Origin: Leptospiraceae bacterium | GTDB taxonomy: Bacteria; Spirochaetota; Leptospiria; Leptospirales; Leptospiraceae | Assembly (NCBI GenBank): GCA_017996175.1 | Contig: JAGOHK010000045.1 | Coordinates: 1 to 36,065, forward strand | Direction of reading: 5' to 3' | Length of the DNA: 36,065 nucleotides | In this document: one piece after another, positions 1 through 7,993 of the stretch | Layout: the number at the start of each line of letters is the position of its first letter | Numbering within the stretch: position 1 is the stretch's first letter | The notes under the pieces: generated by a model | Told to the model about the DNA's origin: nothing | The model's input: the letters and a program-made list of their open reading frames with translations, nothing else | The model's database searches: none | Made by a program: the position numbers and the translations under genes

Positions 1-752
1 GTAAATAGAACTCCTATGATTGCCATGAATACAAAGTAAAATGTCTGTAGGTTTGCAAGATAACCCGCCCATACAAAGAGGCTAAATGCTATTATGTGAC
101 AAACCTTAGCGATTAAAAATGCTTTTGGAATTCCTAGTTTACTTGGAATGGAATAAAGTCCTAACTTGGAATCAATCTCAGCGTCTTGCGAAGAATAGAG
201 AATATCAAATCCGGCAATATGAAACATGAGTCCGAATGACCAGAGTGTCGGAATGAAATCCAATTCGTTTTTGATTGCAATCCATGCACCACTCGGAGCA
301 ATTCCAATGCCGAGTCCTAGTATGAAGTGGCAAAATACTGTAAACCGCTTACTATAACTATAAAAAAGTATAATTGCTAAAGCAGGAATTGCCAAATAAA
401 AACAAATTGGACTTAATAAAAAACTTGCGATTAAAAATAAAACTGAGAAAAATATTGTAAATCTTAGCGCCGATTCAGGTGACAACACACCGCTTGGTAT
501 TTCCCTATTAGCCGTCCTAGGATTTGCTTTGTCGAAATCTCTATCTATATAACGATTGAATCCCATTGCAGCACTTCTGGCTGTAAACATACATATAAGG
601 ATAAGAAGTAGTTTCCACAGTAAGTCGTTTACGCTTAGGTTGGATTGCAAAATCGCAATTATACTTGCCAGTCCCGCAAAAGGAAGGGCAAAGAGAGTGT
701 GAGAAAATTTTACCATTTTCCCGTAGTTGTTCATTGTAGTAAAAATAGACAT
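1..752 (-). CDS. UbiA-family prenyltransferase (menaquinone/quinone pathway), partial
   Basis: An integral membrane enzyme that attaches a polyprenyl chain to an aromatic acid in quinone synthesis. Translated from the ATG at 752 it gives 250 residues before the window edge cuts off the C-terminus. The two Asp-rich motifs that bind Mg-diphosphate are visible: NRYIDRDFD at about 66-74, followed by the family signature NPRTANREIPSG, and a second motif around SSQDAEID at 187-194. Hydrophobic segments fill the rest. The start is supported by the ribosome binding site GAGG 9 bases upstream. It lies downstream of the antiporter gene on the same strand. The NPRTA...REIPSG form resembles UbiA and MqnP enzymes. 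Leptospires are known to make menaquinone, so MqnP is possible, but the sequence alone does not separate the two. Confidence 0.9.
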   Translation of the reverse strand, partial: MSIFTTMNNYGKMVKFSHTLFALPFAGLASIIAILQSNLSVNDLLWKLLLILICMFTARSAAMGFNRYIDRDFDKANPRTANREIPSGVLSPESALRFTIFFSVLFLIASFLLSPICFYLAIPALAIILFYSYSKRFTVFCHFILGLGIGIAPSGAWIAIKNELDFIPTLWSFGLMFHIAGFDILYSSQDAEIDSKLGLYSIPSKLGIPKAFLIAKVCHIIAFSLFVWAGYLANLQTFYFVFMAIIGVLF

Positions 753-804
753 TTATTTACCTCATAAATTTTTATTTGAATACATCATCGATATTCATTA
801 TTAG

Positions 805-905
805 TTAATTTGTAAAAACCACTTGTAACCAATACTCATATAATCCATTTTCATTTTCATTGGAAGTCGGAAACTTATAAAAAAGTTCATTCGAGTTTTC
901 TATTG
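805..905 (-). other. possible coding remnant between antiporter and UbiA genes
   Basis: Immediately after the antiporter stop, the minus strand stays open in another frame to a TAA at 805-807. It reads LTIENSNELFYKF...YEYWLQVVFTN, which has a protein-like mix of residues. No ATG, GTG or TTG start is found in this frame, which is open back only a short way into the antiporter gene. It may be the tail of a decayed gene or may be chance. Confidence 0.2.
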
Positions 906-3110
906 TTAGCCTCTTATTATCAAAATCGGAACGTTGATGTCGGGTAAAAAATCTTGTCTTTCACCTGCGAATAAAAGTTTTTTCTCCTGATTTTTTTGAA
1001 TATCGTTCCAATGTTTATATCCTATTAAAACAAGAGAGTAAGTGCTAATTTTTTTTCTGTCGATTTGCCATGAGGGGATAATTGGAATTACCTTCCCAAA
1101 GTGCTCTTTCATTAATCTTCTATCCGGCTCGTTGTCACTGTCGTTGATTAAATGAATGCGTTCTGTCGATGTATCGTAGATTTTTGATGCAATAGAAAAA
1201 AGCGAATTTGCTTCAATTGGGTCTTCATAGAATACAGCAACGGATTTAATTTCTTCTAAATGTTTATCTAAAAATACACCCACAGTACAATCTAATTCGG
1301 AGAGCACTGCTTCCACTTTTCCGCCGAGCACGTTGTCGCCAAATATGCGTTTTGCGGCACCCATTAAAACTAAATTTGACTGTTCTTTTTTTACTGTGGC
1401 TGAAATTTCTTTTGTTACTTGGTCTGAAATTTTATAGATAGGATTTAGAATTACTTTTCGTTCTTTCGCCAATGATTTTAAAGGATCAAATAAGTTTTGT
1501 GTATGACTTGTATCATTTATTGACATATTTTCCGGAACGGGTGCTAGGTGTAGAGCGGCTATCGCTTCTTTTCTGCCACCAATTCCAATTGCCAATTTTA
1601 AAAGCGAAACTCCAGCTGAAGTTGGTCCGAATGTAATGAGTATGGGTGAGGTAGTTGTGGACTGGATTTCGACCGGAGTTAGTTCTTCTGTTTTAATTGA
1701 AAGTTTGAGTAAGGGACCGGTGATAAATGTAGTAATGAGTGCCATTAAAACCATCATCACAAAAATAGTAGGAGAAATAATTCCAAGGTCATAACCAATA
1801 TTTAGAACGATTAATTCCATTAATCCGCGTGTGTTCATTAGAACACCGATGGAAAAGGAATCTCTCCAGGACATCCCAGTAAATCTAGATGCTAACATAC
1901 TTCCTACGAGTTTACCAATAGTAGCCACAATGATAATTAGAAAACAAACTGCCCAGAGATGAAGGTCATTTAATAAACCAATTTTAGTTCGAATTCCAGT
2001 GAATGCAAAAAATAAAGGAAGTAAGAATATCGTACTAAAGTCTTCAAATTTTTCTGTTAAAACTTTACGAAGTTTTGTATTTGTGGGCATTACTACACCA
2101 GCTAAAAACGCGCCAAATAAAGCATGAATTCCAATTCCTTCTGCGAATATAGAAGAAGAAATTACTATTAATAGCAGGGCGGTTAATACACCTTTGCCTA
2201 TAATTTCTTTTGTGATATAAACTTGGCTCATTCGATTGAGTAATGGTTGAATGAGTAAAATCATTACTGCAATAAAAAAAACTGAAATGATTAGAGTGAT
2301 GATTGCAATATAAACTGATCCAGCATTTACAATGGCAATGATCATGGCTAGGATTCCCCATGCGCTAATGTCATCTACAGCAGCACAGGTAATCGCCATT
2401 ACCCCCAATGGTGATTTTGTTAATCCTCTTTCTTGTATGATTCTTGCTAGAACGGGAAAGGCGGTTATACTCATTGCAATTCCCATGAATAAACCAAACG
2501 AAAGAAAACTTACTCCTTCAGGTGCAAATTCATCGAATAAGTATAAGGATAATAATACTCCGAGAATGTAAGGGAAGATAATGCTTGTATGGCTGATAAA
2601 AATAGCGGACGATGCTTTTTTCTTTAAGACGGTTACATCAAGTTCCATCCCGATGATGAACATAAAAATCACAAGACCTATTTGACTTAGGATTTTTAAA
2701 TAGCCTAATGATTCTTTTGGAAATAGAACTTGAGAGAATTCAGGAAATAAAAATCCGATGAAGGAAGGACCGAGTGCAATACCTGCAAAAATTTCTCCGA
2801 TAACAGATGGTTGTCCTAATTTTTTGAAGATCATGGAAAAAAATCTAGCGAAGAGTAGAACTACTATAACTTGAATTAGGACAACGCTCAGAGGATCTTT
2901 TAGATTTTTCTTTACATCTTTTTTAAATGCTTCGTAAAGTGATTCATTTATTATTTCTGGTTTTTCAATTTTTTTTAGAGCTTCTATTTTTTTGGGATCA
3001 GTAATTTCTTTTTGAAATTTGTATCTATCTCCTTTTAAAAATACAAAACTCAGTATGAGTGCAAAGACTGCTCCCATGATGATATAGGCTAATGGTTCAA
3101 ATTTTTTCAT
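906..3110 (-). CDS. Kef-type monovalent cation/H+ antiporter (CPA2) with C-terminal stress-protein-like region
   Basis: Inner-membrane cation/proton exchanger of the CPA2 family, 734 residues. After one N-terminal membrane helix (about 8-25) and a charged linker, the exchanger domain runs from about 72 to 470. It carries IALGPSFIGFLFPE near 111-124, FIIGMELD near 151-158, SITAFPVLARIIQERGL near 214-230 and the ion-binding Asp pair AAVDDISAW (D246, D247). The late MNTRGLMELIVLN motif is also typical. The last 240 or so residues are soluble and resemble two universal-stress-protein folds, a known architecture in this family, probably a cytoplasmic regulatory part. No strong ribosome binding site precedes the ATG. 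The ion specificity (K+ or Na+) cannot be read from the sequence. Confidence 0.9.
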   Translation of the reverse strand: MKKFEPLAYIIMGAVFALILSFVFLKGDRYKFQKEITDPKKIEALKKIEKPEIINESLYEAFKKDVKKNLKDPLSVVLIQVIVVLLFARFFSMIFKKLGQPSVIGEIFAGIALGPSFIGFLFPEFSQVLFPKESLGYLKILSQIGLVIFMFIIGMELDVTVLKKKASSAIFISHTSIIFPYILGVLLSLYLFDEFAPEGVSFLSFGLFMGIAMSITAFPVLARIIQERGLTKSPLGVMAITCAAVDDISAWGILAMIIAIVNAGSVYIAIITLIISVFFIAVMILLIQPLLNRMSQVYITKEIIGKGVLTALLLIVISSSIFAEGIGIHALFGAFLAGVVMPTNTKLRKVLTEKFEDFSTIFLLPLFFAFTGIRTKIGLLNDLHLWAVCFLIIIVATIGKLVGSMLASRFTGMSWRDSFSIGVLMNTRGLMELIVLNIGYDLGIISPTIFVMMVLMALITTFITGPLLKLSIKTEELTPVEIQSTTTSPILITFGPTSAGVSLLKLAIGIGGRKEAIAALHLAPVPENMSINDTSHTQNLFDPLKSLAKERKVILNPIYKISDQVTKEISATVKKEQSNLVLMGAAKRIFGDNVLGGKVEAVLSELDCTVGVFLDKHLEEIKSVAVFYEDPIEANSLFSIASKIYDTSTERIHLINDSDNEPDRRLMKEHFGKVIPIIPSWQIDRKKISTYSLVLIGYKHWNDIQKNQEKKLLFAGERQDFLPDINVPILIIRG

Positions 3111-3226
3111 GCTGGGTGTAAAAAAACTGATTTCCTTTACAAATTTGACTTTATTAATTCCTACCTTAAATAGTCATCATTAAAATAATAGTTTAGATAA
3201 GTAGAATTTAGAAAAAGGTGTAAGAT

Positions 3227-4837
3227 TTGGTTAAGTCAAAATATATTTTTATAACTGGTGGAGTTGCTTCTTCTCTTGGAAAAGGTGTTACTGTTGCAGG
3301 ACTTGGGTGTTTACTTGAGGCGCGCGGTTATAAAGTGGCATTGCAAAAAATGGATCCTTATATAAATATTGATCCGGGAACGATGAGTCCTTACCAACAT
3401 GGTGAGGTATTCGTTACCAACGATGGAGCAGAAACGGATTTGGATCTCGGGTATTACGAGCGTTTTACCACATCCCAATTTACTCGCAAAAATTCAGTTA
3501 CCACGGGACAAATTTATTTTGCCGTAATCGAAAGGGAACGAAAAGGCGATTATCTCGGAAGAACTGTGCAAGTAGTTCCTCATATTACAAATGAAATTCG
3601 AAATAGAATTCATTTACTCGCAAAAGAACAAGAGCCTGATTTTGTAATTGTGGAAATTGGGGGAACTGTGGGAGATATTGAATCGGTTCCATTCCTAGAA
3701 GCAATTCGTCAAATGCGATATGAACATGGACAGGGGCAAGTATTATTTATCCACCTAACGTTAGTTCCTACTATTTCGGCTGCAGGTGAGGCTAAGACCA
3801 AACCAACGCAACACTCAGTCAAAGAGCTATTAGCCCTTGGTATTCAGCCAGATATTTTAGTATGTAGAATTGCGCATCCAATGACCAAGGAAATGAAATC
3901 TAAAATTTCCTTATTCTGTAACGTAAAAGAAGAAAATGTAATTTCAGCAAGTGATATTACTTCTTCGATTTACGAAGTCCCTAAAATGTACAAGGATGAA
4001 AAATTAGATGAAGTAGTTTTGAAAATGTTTAATATGGAAATCGGTAAATCCAATTTCGGCGAATGGGAGAAGATGGTTAAACGCATATTAAACGCAACTA
4101 AAAAAGTAAATATCGCAGTAGTGGGTAAATACATTAGCCTGCAAGATGCTTATCGTTCTATTTATGAATCTCTCTCTCATGGTGGAATTGCAAACGATGC
4201 CATTGTGGAGTTTACAAAGATTAACCCCGAAGATGTAAATAAAGAAAATGTAAAAGACTTACTTAAGAATGTGCATGGAATTTTAGTTCCGGGAGGATTT
4301 GGAGAGAGAGGGATCGAAGGAAAAGTATTAGCTATCAACTATGCAAGAACTAATCGTATTCCATTCTTTGGAATTTGTCTTGGGATGCAGTGCGCGGTAA
4401 TTGAATTTGGACGCAATGTAGTCGGGCTAAAAAATGCGCATTCTACTGAATTTAATCCATCAACTGAAAATCCAGTGATTTCTCTTATTGAAGAGCAAAT
4501 GGAAATTGAACAGATGGGCGGCACAATGAGATTAGGCGCCTATCCATGTATCGTGAAAAAAGGAACTTTAGCGTTTAATGAGTATAAGTCGGAAAAAATC
4601 AATGAACGTCATCGGCATAGGTTCGAATTTACACTTCGTTACAAAGAACAATTTATGAAGGCAGGAATGGATTTTTCAGGATATTCACCTGATGAAAAAT
4701 TAATGGAAATTGTAGAAATCAAAGATCATCCTTGGTTTATTGGTGTTCAATACCATCCAGAATTTCAATCTAAACCAATTAGTCCGCATCCGCTCTTTGC
4801 AGGATTTATTAGGGCAGCAGTCAAAATAGCAAAATAA
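3227..4837 (+). CDS. pyrG: CTP synthase
   Basis: Makes CTP from UTP, ATP and glutamine; 536 residues, the usual family length. The N-terminal synthetase domain begins KYIFITGGVASSLGKG and contains KMDPYINIDPGTMSP and the HGEVFVTNDGAETD segment. The C-terminal class I glutamine amidotransferase domain has the nucleophile Cys384 in FGICLGMQ and the partners His510 and Glu512 in YHPEF, so both halves look active. The start is TTG, chosen because AAAAAGG lies 7 to 8 bases upstream and the protein aligns from residue 1. A weak promoter candidate, TTGACT at 3145, lies in the 116-base gap shared with the divergent antiporter. kdsA follows after 10 bases. CTP is the co-substrate that activates Kdo, so the pairing makes metabolic sense. 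Confidence 0.98.
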   Translation: MVKSKYIFITGGVASSLGKGVTVAGLGCLLEARGYKVALQKMDPYINIDPGTMSPYQHGEVFVTNDGAETDLDLGYYERFTTSQFTRKNSVTTGQIYFAVIERERKGDYLGRTVQVVPHITNEIRNRIHLLAKEQEPDFVIVEIGGTVGDIESVPFLEAIRQMRYEHGQGQVLFIHLTLVPTISAAGEAKTKPTQHSVKELLALGIQPDILVCRIAHPMTKEMKSKISLFCNVKEENVISASDITSSIYEVPKMYKDEKLDEVVLKMFNMEIGKSNFGEWEKMVKRILNATKKVNIAVVGKYISLQDAYRSIYESLSHGGIANDAIVEFTKINPEDVNKENVKDLLKNVHGILVPGGFGERGIEGKVLAINYARTNRIPFFGICLGMQCAVIEFGRNVVGLKNAHSTEFNPSTENPVISLIEEQMEIEQMGGTMRLGAYPCIVKKGTLAFNEYKSEKINERHRHRFEFTLRYKEQFMKAGMDFSGYSPDEKLMEIVEIKDHPWFIGVQYHPEFQSKPISPHPLFAGFIRAAVKIAK

Positions 4838-4847
4838 GGGGATAATA

Positions 4848-5699
4848 ATGAGTAAACAAGTTACAGAAAGAGAATTTTTAAATGGATCTACTATCGGTGG
4901 AAATAAACCTTTTTTCTTAATTGCAGGTCCTTGTGTTATGGAGTCGAGGGAACTACTCGACCAAGTGGCAACGGAGATGGTAGATATTTGCAAAAGACTT
5001 GGAATTTTTTATATTTTCAAAAGTAGTTTCGATAAAGCAAATCGTTCCTCCATTCACTCTTACCGAGGACCGGGACTGAGTGAAGGAATTAAAAACCTAG
5101 AATATATCAAATCGAAATACGGCATACCAGTATTAACCGACGTACACGAAGTAGAACAAATCAATGCCTTGAAGGATGTAATCGATGTTTACCAGATTCC
5201 AGCTTTTTTATCCAGACAAACTGATTTACTAGAAGCAGCAGCCAAAACAGGTAAATGGGTGAATGTTAAGAAGGGTCAATTCCTAGCACCTGCAGACTGC
5301 AAACATATCAAAGAAAAAATCCGCGAATGTGGATCTGAAAAATACTTGGTCACAGAGCGCGGTGCTAGTTTTGGTTACAACAACCTTGTATTTGACTTAC
5401 GGGTAATACCAATTCTCCACAGTATGGATATTCCAATCATCTTCGATGGAACTCATTCTGCCCAACTTCCTGGTGGAGCAGGAAATATCACTGGCGGACA
5501 ACGGGAATTTATCCCTGATCTAATGACCGGCGCGGTCTCTCTTGGAATCGAAGGTCTATTTATGGAAGTACATCCAGATCCTCCTTCTGCTAAGTCGGAT
5601 TCTACTACTCAATTTTATCTAAGTAAAACCGAGCGGTTACTCACGAATTTGCTCAAGATGGATAGATTAGCTAAGACAGGAATGTTGGAGATAGATTGA
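4848..5699 (+). CDS. kdsA: 3-deoxy-8-phosphooctulonate synthase
   Basis: Condenses phosphoenolpyruvate with arabinose-5-phosphate to Kdo-8-phosphate, the committed step to the Kdo of LPS lipid A-core. The protein has 283 residues, normal length, and the TIM-barrel landmarks FLIAGPCVMES (24-33), FDKANRSSIHSYRGPGL, VKKGQFLAPAD and FDGTHSAQLPGG. Cys29 in AGPC is the residue that marks the metal-dependent class of this enzyme; the E. coli type has Asn there. KANRSS separates it from the related DAHP synthases. It is preceded by GGGG 7 bases before the ATG and lies 10 bases after pyrG, so the two are probably co-transcribed. Confidence 0.97.
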   Translation: MSKQVTEREFLNGSTIGGNKPFFLIAGPCVMESRELLDQVATEMVDICKRLGIFYIFKSSFDKANRSSIHSYRGPGLSEGIKNLEYIKSKYGIPVLTDVHEVEQINALKDVIDVYQIPAFLSRQTDLLEAAAKTGKWVNVKKGQFLAPADCKHIKEKIRECGSEKYLVTERGASFGYNNLVFDLRVIPILHSMDIPIIFDGTHSAQLPGGAGNITGGQREFIPDLMTGAVSLGIEGLFMEVHPDPPSAKSDSTTQFYLSKTERLLTNLLKMDRLAKTGMLEID

Positions 5700-5730
5700 G
5701 GTTTATTGTATAAGTTGAATTCTTTTTGAA

Positions 5731-5758
5731 TTGACTTTCTTTGTAAATTTAATATATT
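5731..5758 (+). promoter_or_regulatory. candidate sigma-70 promoter of the nucleotidyltransferase/HEPN pair
   Basis: TTGACT (5731-5736), a 16-base spacer and TATATT (5753-5758). The -10 box ends 7 bases before the ATG at 5766, so transcription would begin at or next to the start codon. There is no ribosome binding site in this space, which fits a leaderless message. Confidence 0.5.
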
Positions 5759-5765
5759 CGATACT

Positions 5766-6116
5766 ATGGAAGCAGAATTATCGATACCAGTTCAAAATAC
5801 TGTGAAAGAACTTAAAGATTCTCTCACGGAGATATTTTGCAAATACAATTTGAAAAAGGTTACTCTATTCGGTTCTTTGAGCAAAGGTATGGGGAGTAAA
5901 AAAAGCGATTTAGATTTGCTTGCTATTCAAGAAACAGAACTTTCTTTTTTTGAGAGGCTAGATGGAATATTAAAAGAAATTCAACTCATTGTTCCTTATT
6001 GGGGAGTTGATCTATTGATTTATACTCCGAGCGAACTAGAAAAAATTCGACATAGACCATTTATTAGAAGTATTTTAGAAACAGGCATTGTAATCTATGA
6101 GCATTCCAAAAATTAA
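5766..6116 (+). CDS. MNT-type nucleotidyltransferase domain protein
   Basis: Small minimal nucleotidyltransferase of 116 residues. The catalytic signature is present: TLFGSLSKGMGSKKSDLDLL, that is GS...G...SDxDL, with a further Asp in GVDLLIY as the third carboxylate. Such proteins are typically paired with HEPN proteins, where the MNT acts as antitoxin; in studied pairs it can AMPylate the HEPN toxin. The next gene is indeed a HEPN protein, and it overlaps this one by 20 bases. The gene has no visible Shine-Dalgarno sequence and a promoter almost touching the ATG. The family assignment is firm; the toxin-antitoxin role is inferred from the pairing. Confidence 0.85.
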   Translation: MEAELSIPVQNTVKELKDSLTEIFCKYNLKKVTLFGSLSKGMGSKKSDLDLLAIQETELSFFERLDGILKEIQLIVPYWGVDLLIYTPSELEKIRHRPFIRSILETGIVIYEHSKN

Positions 6117-6360
6117 AGAAGAAGCCTTACGTTGGCTCACAACCGCGAAAGAGGAATTAGACGCGGCGGAGCATCTATTTACAGGCGGATTTTTTGCAAA
6201 AACTTGTTTTCATTGTCTTGATAAATTTTATATTCCTACTCGTTATCCTGATGGACTACCGGAATTAACTCCCGGTCAGTCTTATCGTAAATCTGAGGCT
6301 ATTACTGCATTAACCGCAGCAAAGACTGTTTTTCAGTTTGCAGAGAGTTATCTAAATTAG
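6097..6360 (+). CDS. HEPN-domain protein, apparently internally deleted
   Basis: Partner of the nucleotidyltransferase, 87 residues where HEPN proteins of this type usually have about 120-130. The N-terminal helix (ALRWLTTAKEELDAAEHL) and the C-terminal part (FYIPTRYPDGLPELTP, then SEAITALTAAKTVFQFAE) match the family. They are joined directly at FHCLDKFYI near residues 47-55. The middle helices are absent; in relatives these carry the QQAAEKALKA-like segment and a conserved His-Ser. No frameshift is seen, so this looks like a clean in-frame loss of about 35-40 codons. HEPN RNase activity depends on an Arg/His motif, so the protein may be inactive. It could also be a genuinely short variant. 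Confidence 0.75.
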   Translation: MSIPKIKEEALRWLTTAKEELDAAEHLFTGGFFAKTCFHCLDKFYIPTRYPDGLPELTPGQSYRKSEAITALTAAKTVFQFAESYLN

Positions 6361-6368
6361 CTTCTAGC

Positions 6369-6396
6369 CCATGAATTTTGAGTTTCATGGTTTTAT
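6369..6396 (+). terminator. candidate rho-independent terminator after the HEPN gene
   Basis: CCATGAA (6369-6375) and TTCATGG (6384-6390) form a 7-base-pair stem with an 8-base loop, followed by TTTTAT. It starts 9 bases after the HEPN stop codon. The stem is short and not GC-rich. Confidence 0.5.
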
Positions 6397-6584
6397 AGCT
6401 TGGGAACAAAATATTAATTTTGTCAAATCATTATTTGACTTTAAAGAATCTTATTCCTGATTTAGAAAATTTATTAAACAGTCCTTTAGAACAGAAAGTA
6501 TACCAAGTAGTCGAAAATAATATTTAGCTTCAATGAACTCTATTCCCGACTTCGATATGTGAGCTTGTATATATAAAAGATTTT

Positions 6585-6603
6585 ACCACGGATGGACACG
6601 GAT
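6585..6603. repeat. dispersed ACCACGGATGGACACGGAT repeat, copy 1
   Basis: This 19-base element recurs with 17 of 19 identical bases at 33879-33897. Both lie in gaps just downstream of genes. Repeats of this CCACGGAT..ACACGGAT kind are commonly met in intergenic DNA of many bacteria. The rest of the 6397-6609 gap holds a short open frame ending at 6527, which is too weak to call a gene. Confidence 0.5.
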
Positions 6604-6609
6604 AAAGAA

Positions 6610-7365
6610 TCATAAGCAACAGGCGATTTTGCGTGGATTATTGCAAAAGGAAATAAAAAGTTGTGCGGGAGGTGAGGTGTTTTCAATTGCACTTCCTTGA
6701 TTAGGGGGAGCTGATGAAGATGTCCAAGAGTTACAATCTAGTGCATCAGTATTTGCAGAAGTAGTAGGAGATGTTATCCAAAATACACCAACTGGAAAAC
6801 TAATTCCCAATTGAAGACTAATTAACGTTTCATGTGCCGTACACATATGTGCATTTGAATTTCCACAAGCAGTTTCGCATAACGCTTTTGCACCTGTGAA
6901 TCCGCCCATATTTCCGGTGACGGATGCTGCTGTTGCTCCGCAAAATGTTCCAAGAACACTAGAAGAAATTCTTCCATTAACCACTACATTTCCGCCGCTA
7001 AATACTGCATCGCTACCACTTTTAGACCAGTTAGGTATACTCTCAATAGCCGCTTTGAGTGAATTAAAGTTAGTGTTTAACTTTCCCGCACTAAGAATTT
7101 CTCCATCGGAAAAAGAATTCATCACACCAGTAACGGCTACTGCGAGTAAACCGACAGTAGTGAAGGCGGCTAACACGCCTAATCCGAACTTGAACCCAGA
7201 GGATAAATCGTGGAGTAGGGAAATGAATAGCTTTGTAATAAAATAGCTCGGTTCGACACCGCTCGCTAGAGCTACCGAACGGGTTTTATTGTATAGGGAT
7301 CTTCCTACTTGTCCGAGTAGTTGAACCAGTTCGCTTGGTAGCTCTAGCGAGCGAAGTCGAACCAT
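6610..7365 (-). CDS. exported or membrane-anchored Cys-rich protein of unknown function, start uncertain
   Basis: Open frame of 251 residues. The first 43 or so are the translation of an inverted repeat (7250-7363) and are probably not original. What follows reads as a real gene. ITKLFISLLHDLSSGFKFG, then a hydrophobic stretch GVLAAFTTVGLLAVAVTG, looks like a signal or anchor. Next comes a DGEILSAGKLNTNFN segment typical of surface proteins of this style. The C-terminal 110 residues are Cys-rich: FCGAT, GFTGAKALCETACG, AHMCTAHE, CNSWTSSS, FCNNPRKIACC. They recall a Cys-rich surface domain seen in several bacteria and, loosely, DUF1554-type Leptospira proteins. No canonical start lies between the repeat and the signal region; an ATT (ATT ACA AAG) sits where one would expect the ATG. 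There is no ribosome binding site at 7365. Confidence 0.6.
   Translation of the reverse strand: MVRLRSLELPSELVQLLGQVGRSLYNKTRSVALASGVEPSYFITKLFISLLHDLSSGFKFGLGVLAAFTTVGLLAVAVTGVMNSFSDGEILSAGKLNTNFNSLKAAIESIPNWSKSGSDAVFSGGNVVVNGRISSSVLGTFCGATAASVTGNMGGFTGAKALCETACGNSNAHMCTAHETLISLQLGISFPVGVFWITSPTTSANTDALDCNSWTSSSAPPNQGSAIENTSPPAQLFISFCNNPRKIACCL
7250..7363. repeat. inverted repeat element (REP/MITE-like)
   Basis: Two 27-base arms, 7250-7276 (begins GGTTCGACACCGCTCGCTAG) and 7337-7363 (reverse complement begins GGTTCGACTTCGCTCGCTAG), match at 25 of 27 positions around a 60-base spacer. It is richer in GC than its surroundings. It covers the putative start region of the Cys-rich protein gene. 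A related half-element (GTTCGGCTCCGCTCACTGAG on the minus strand) occurs near 35694-35714. Confidence 0.75.
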
Positions 7366-7382
7366 GCGGCTAAACGATGTTA

Positions 7383-7399
7383 CTCTCTCTCTCTCTCTC
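7383..7399. repeat. (CT)8.5 dinucleotide repeat
   Basis: An uninterrupted CT run 18 bases upstream of the most distal possible start of the Cys-rich protein gene; it is GA on that gene's strand. The adjoining 7400-7440 DNA, read on the minus strand, contains CCACACGGAGCCACC, which resembles the CCACGGA-type repeats elsewhere in the window. Such runs can change length by slippage. Confidence 0.7.
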
Positions 7400-7609
7400 G
7401 GTGTTTTTGGTTTCTTCGGGTGTCATGGGTGGCTCCGTGTGGATTTGGGGTATTTTATAGTTTTTGAATAAAATATATAGTTTGTCAAATCTTTATTCAA
7501 TAAGGTTATCTAAATTGAAATTCTATATAGAATATTTGCAATTCCTCTAGTCGCATTATCTCCTTACTTTCTACTTGACAAACGAACTTCTTCCAAAAAG
7601 AATTTCCTT

Positions 7610-7966
7610 ATGAAAAAATTTTTTCTAATGATAGGGATTTTACTAATTCTATCTATCTCTCTTTATCCGATTAGCCGTGCGGATGATTATTTACTGTTTA
7701 GTACTGAGAAAGGACATTTCGAACATACTAAGAAGGCTCTTAGAACAGGAGCGTATGTGAATGTGAGAGATTCAAATGGGAAAACTCCTCTAATGCACGC
7801 TTCCATTTTTGGGAATAAAGATATTGTAATGCTTTTAATTTTAAATGGAGCGGGAGCAGATTTTTCGATTAAGGACTATGATGGGAAGACAGCGCTTATG
7901 TATGCGACCGAGCATAAACATAAGCATATAGTGGAACTACTGAAAAGTTACGGTGCTACCGAATAA
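7610..7966 (+). CDS. small exported ankyrin-repeat protein
   Basis: 118 residues with a signal peptide (KKFF then a hydrophobic core at about 5-20, ending near SRADD) and then about three ankyrin repeats. The clearest are NVRDSNGKTPLMHASIFGNK at about 51-70 and SIKDYDGKTALMYATEHKHK at about 86-105, each with the G-TPLMHA/TALMYA core. Ankyrin repeats bind other proteins; here it would act in the periplasm or at the envelope. It is a lone gene with its own gap on both sides. The upstream gap holds an inverted repeat (TTGAATAAA at 7464-7472 with TTTATTCAA at 7492-7500). No partner can be named. Confidence 0.85.
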   Translation: MKKFFLMIGILLILSISLYPISRADDYLLFSTEKGHFEHTKKALRTGAYVNVRDSNGKTPLMHASIFGNKDIVMLLILNGAGADFSIKDYDGKTALMYATEHKHKHIVELLKSYGATE

Positions 7967-7993
7967 CTGACGTTAAGCAAAAGAAACAAAAAT

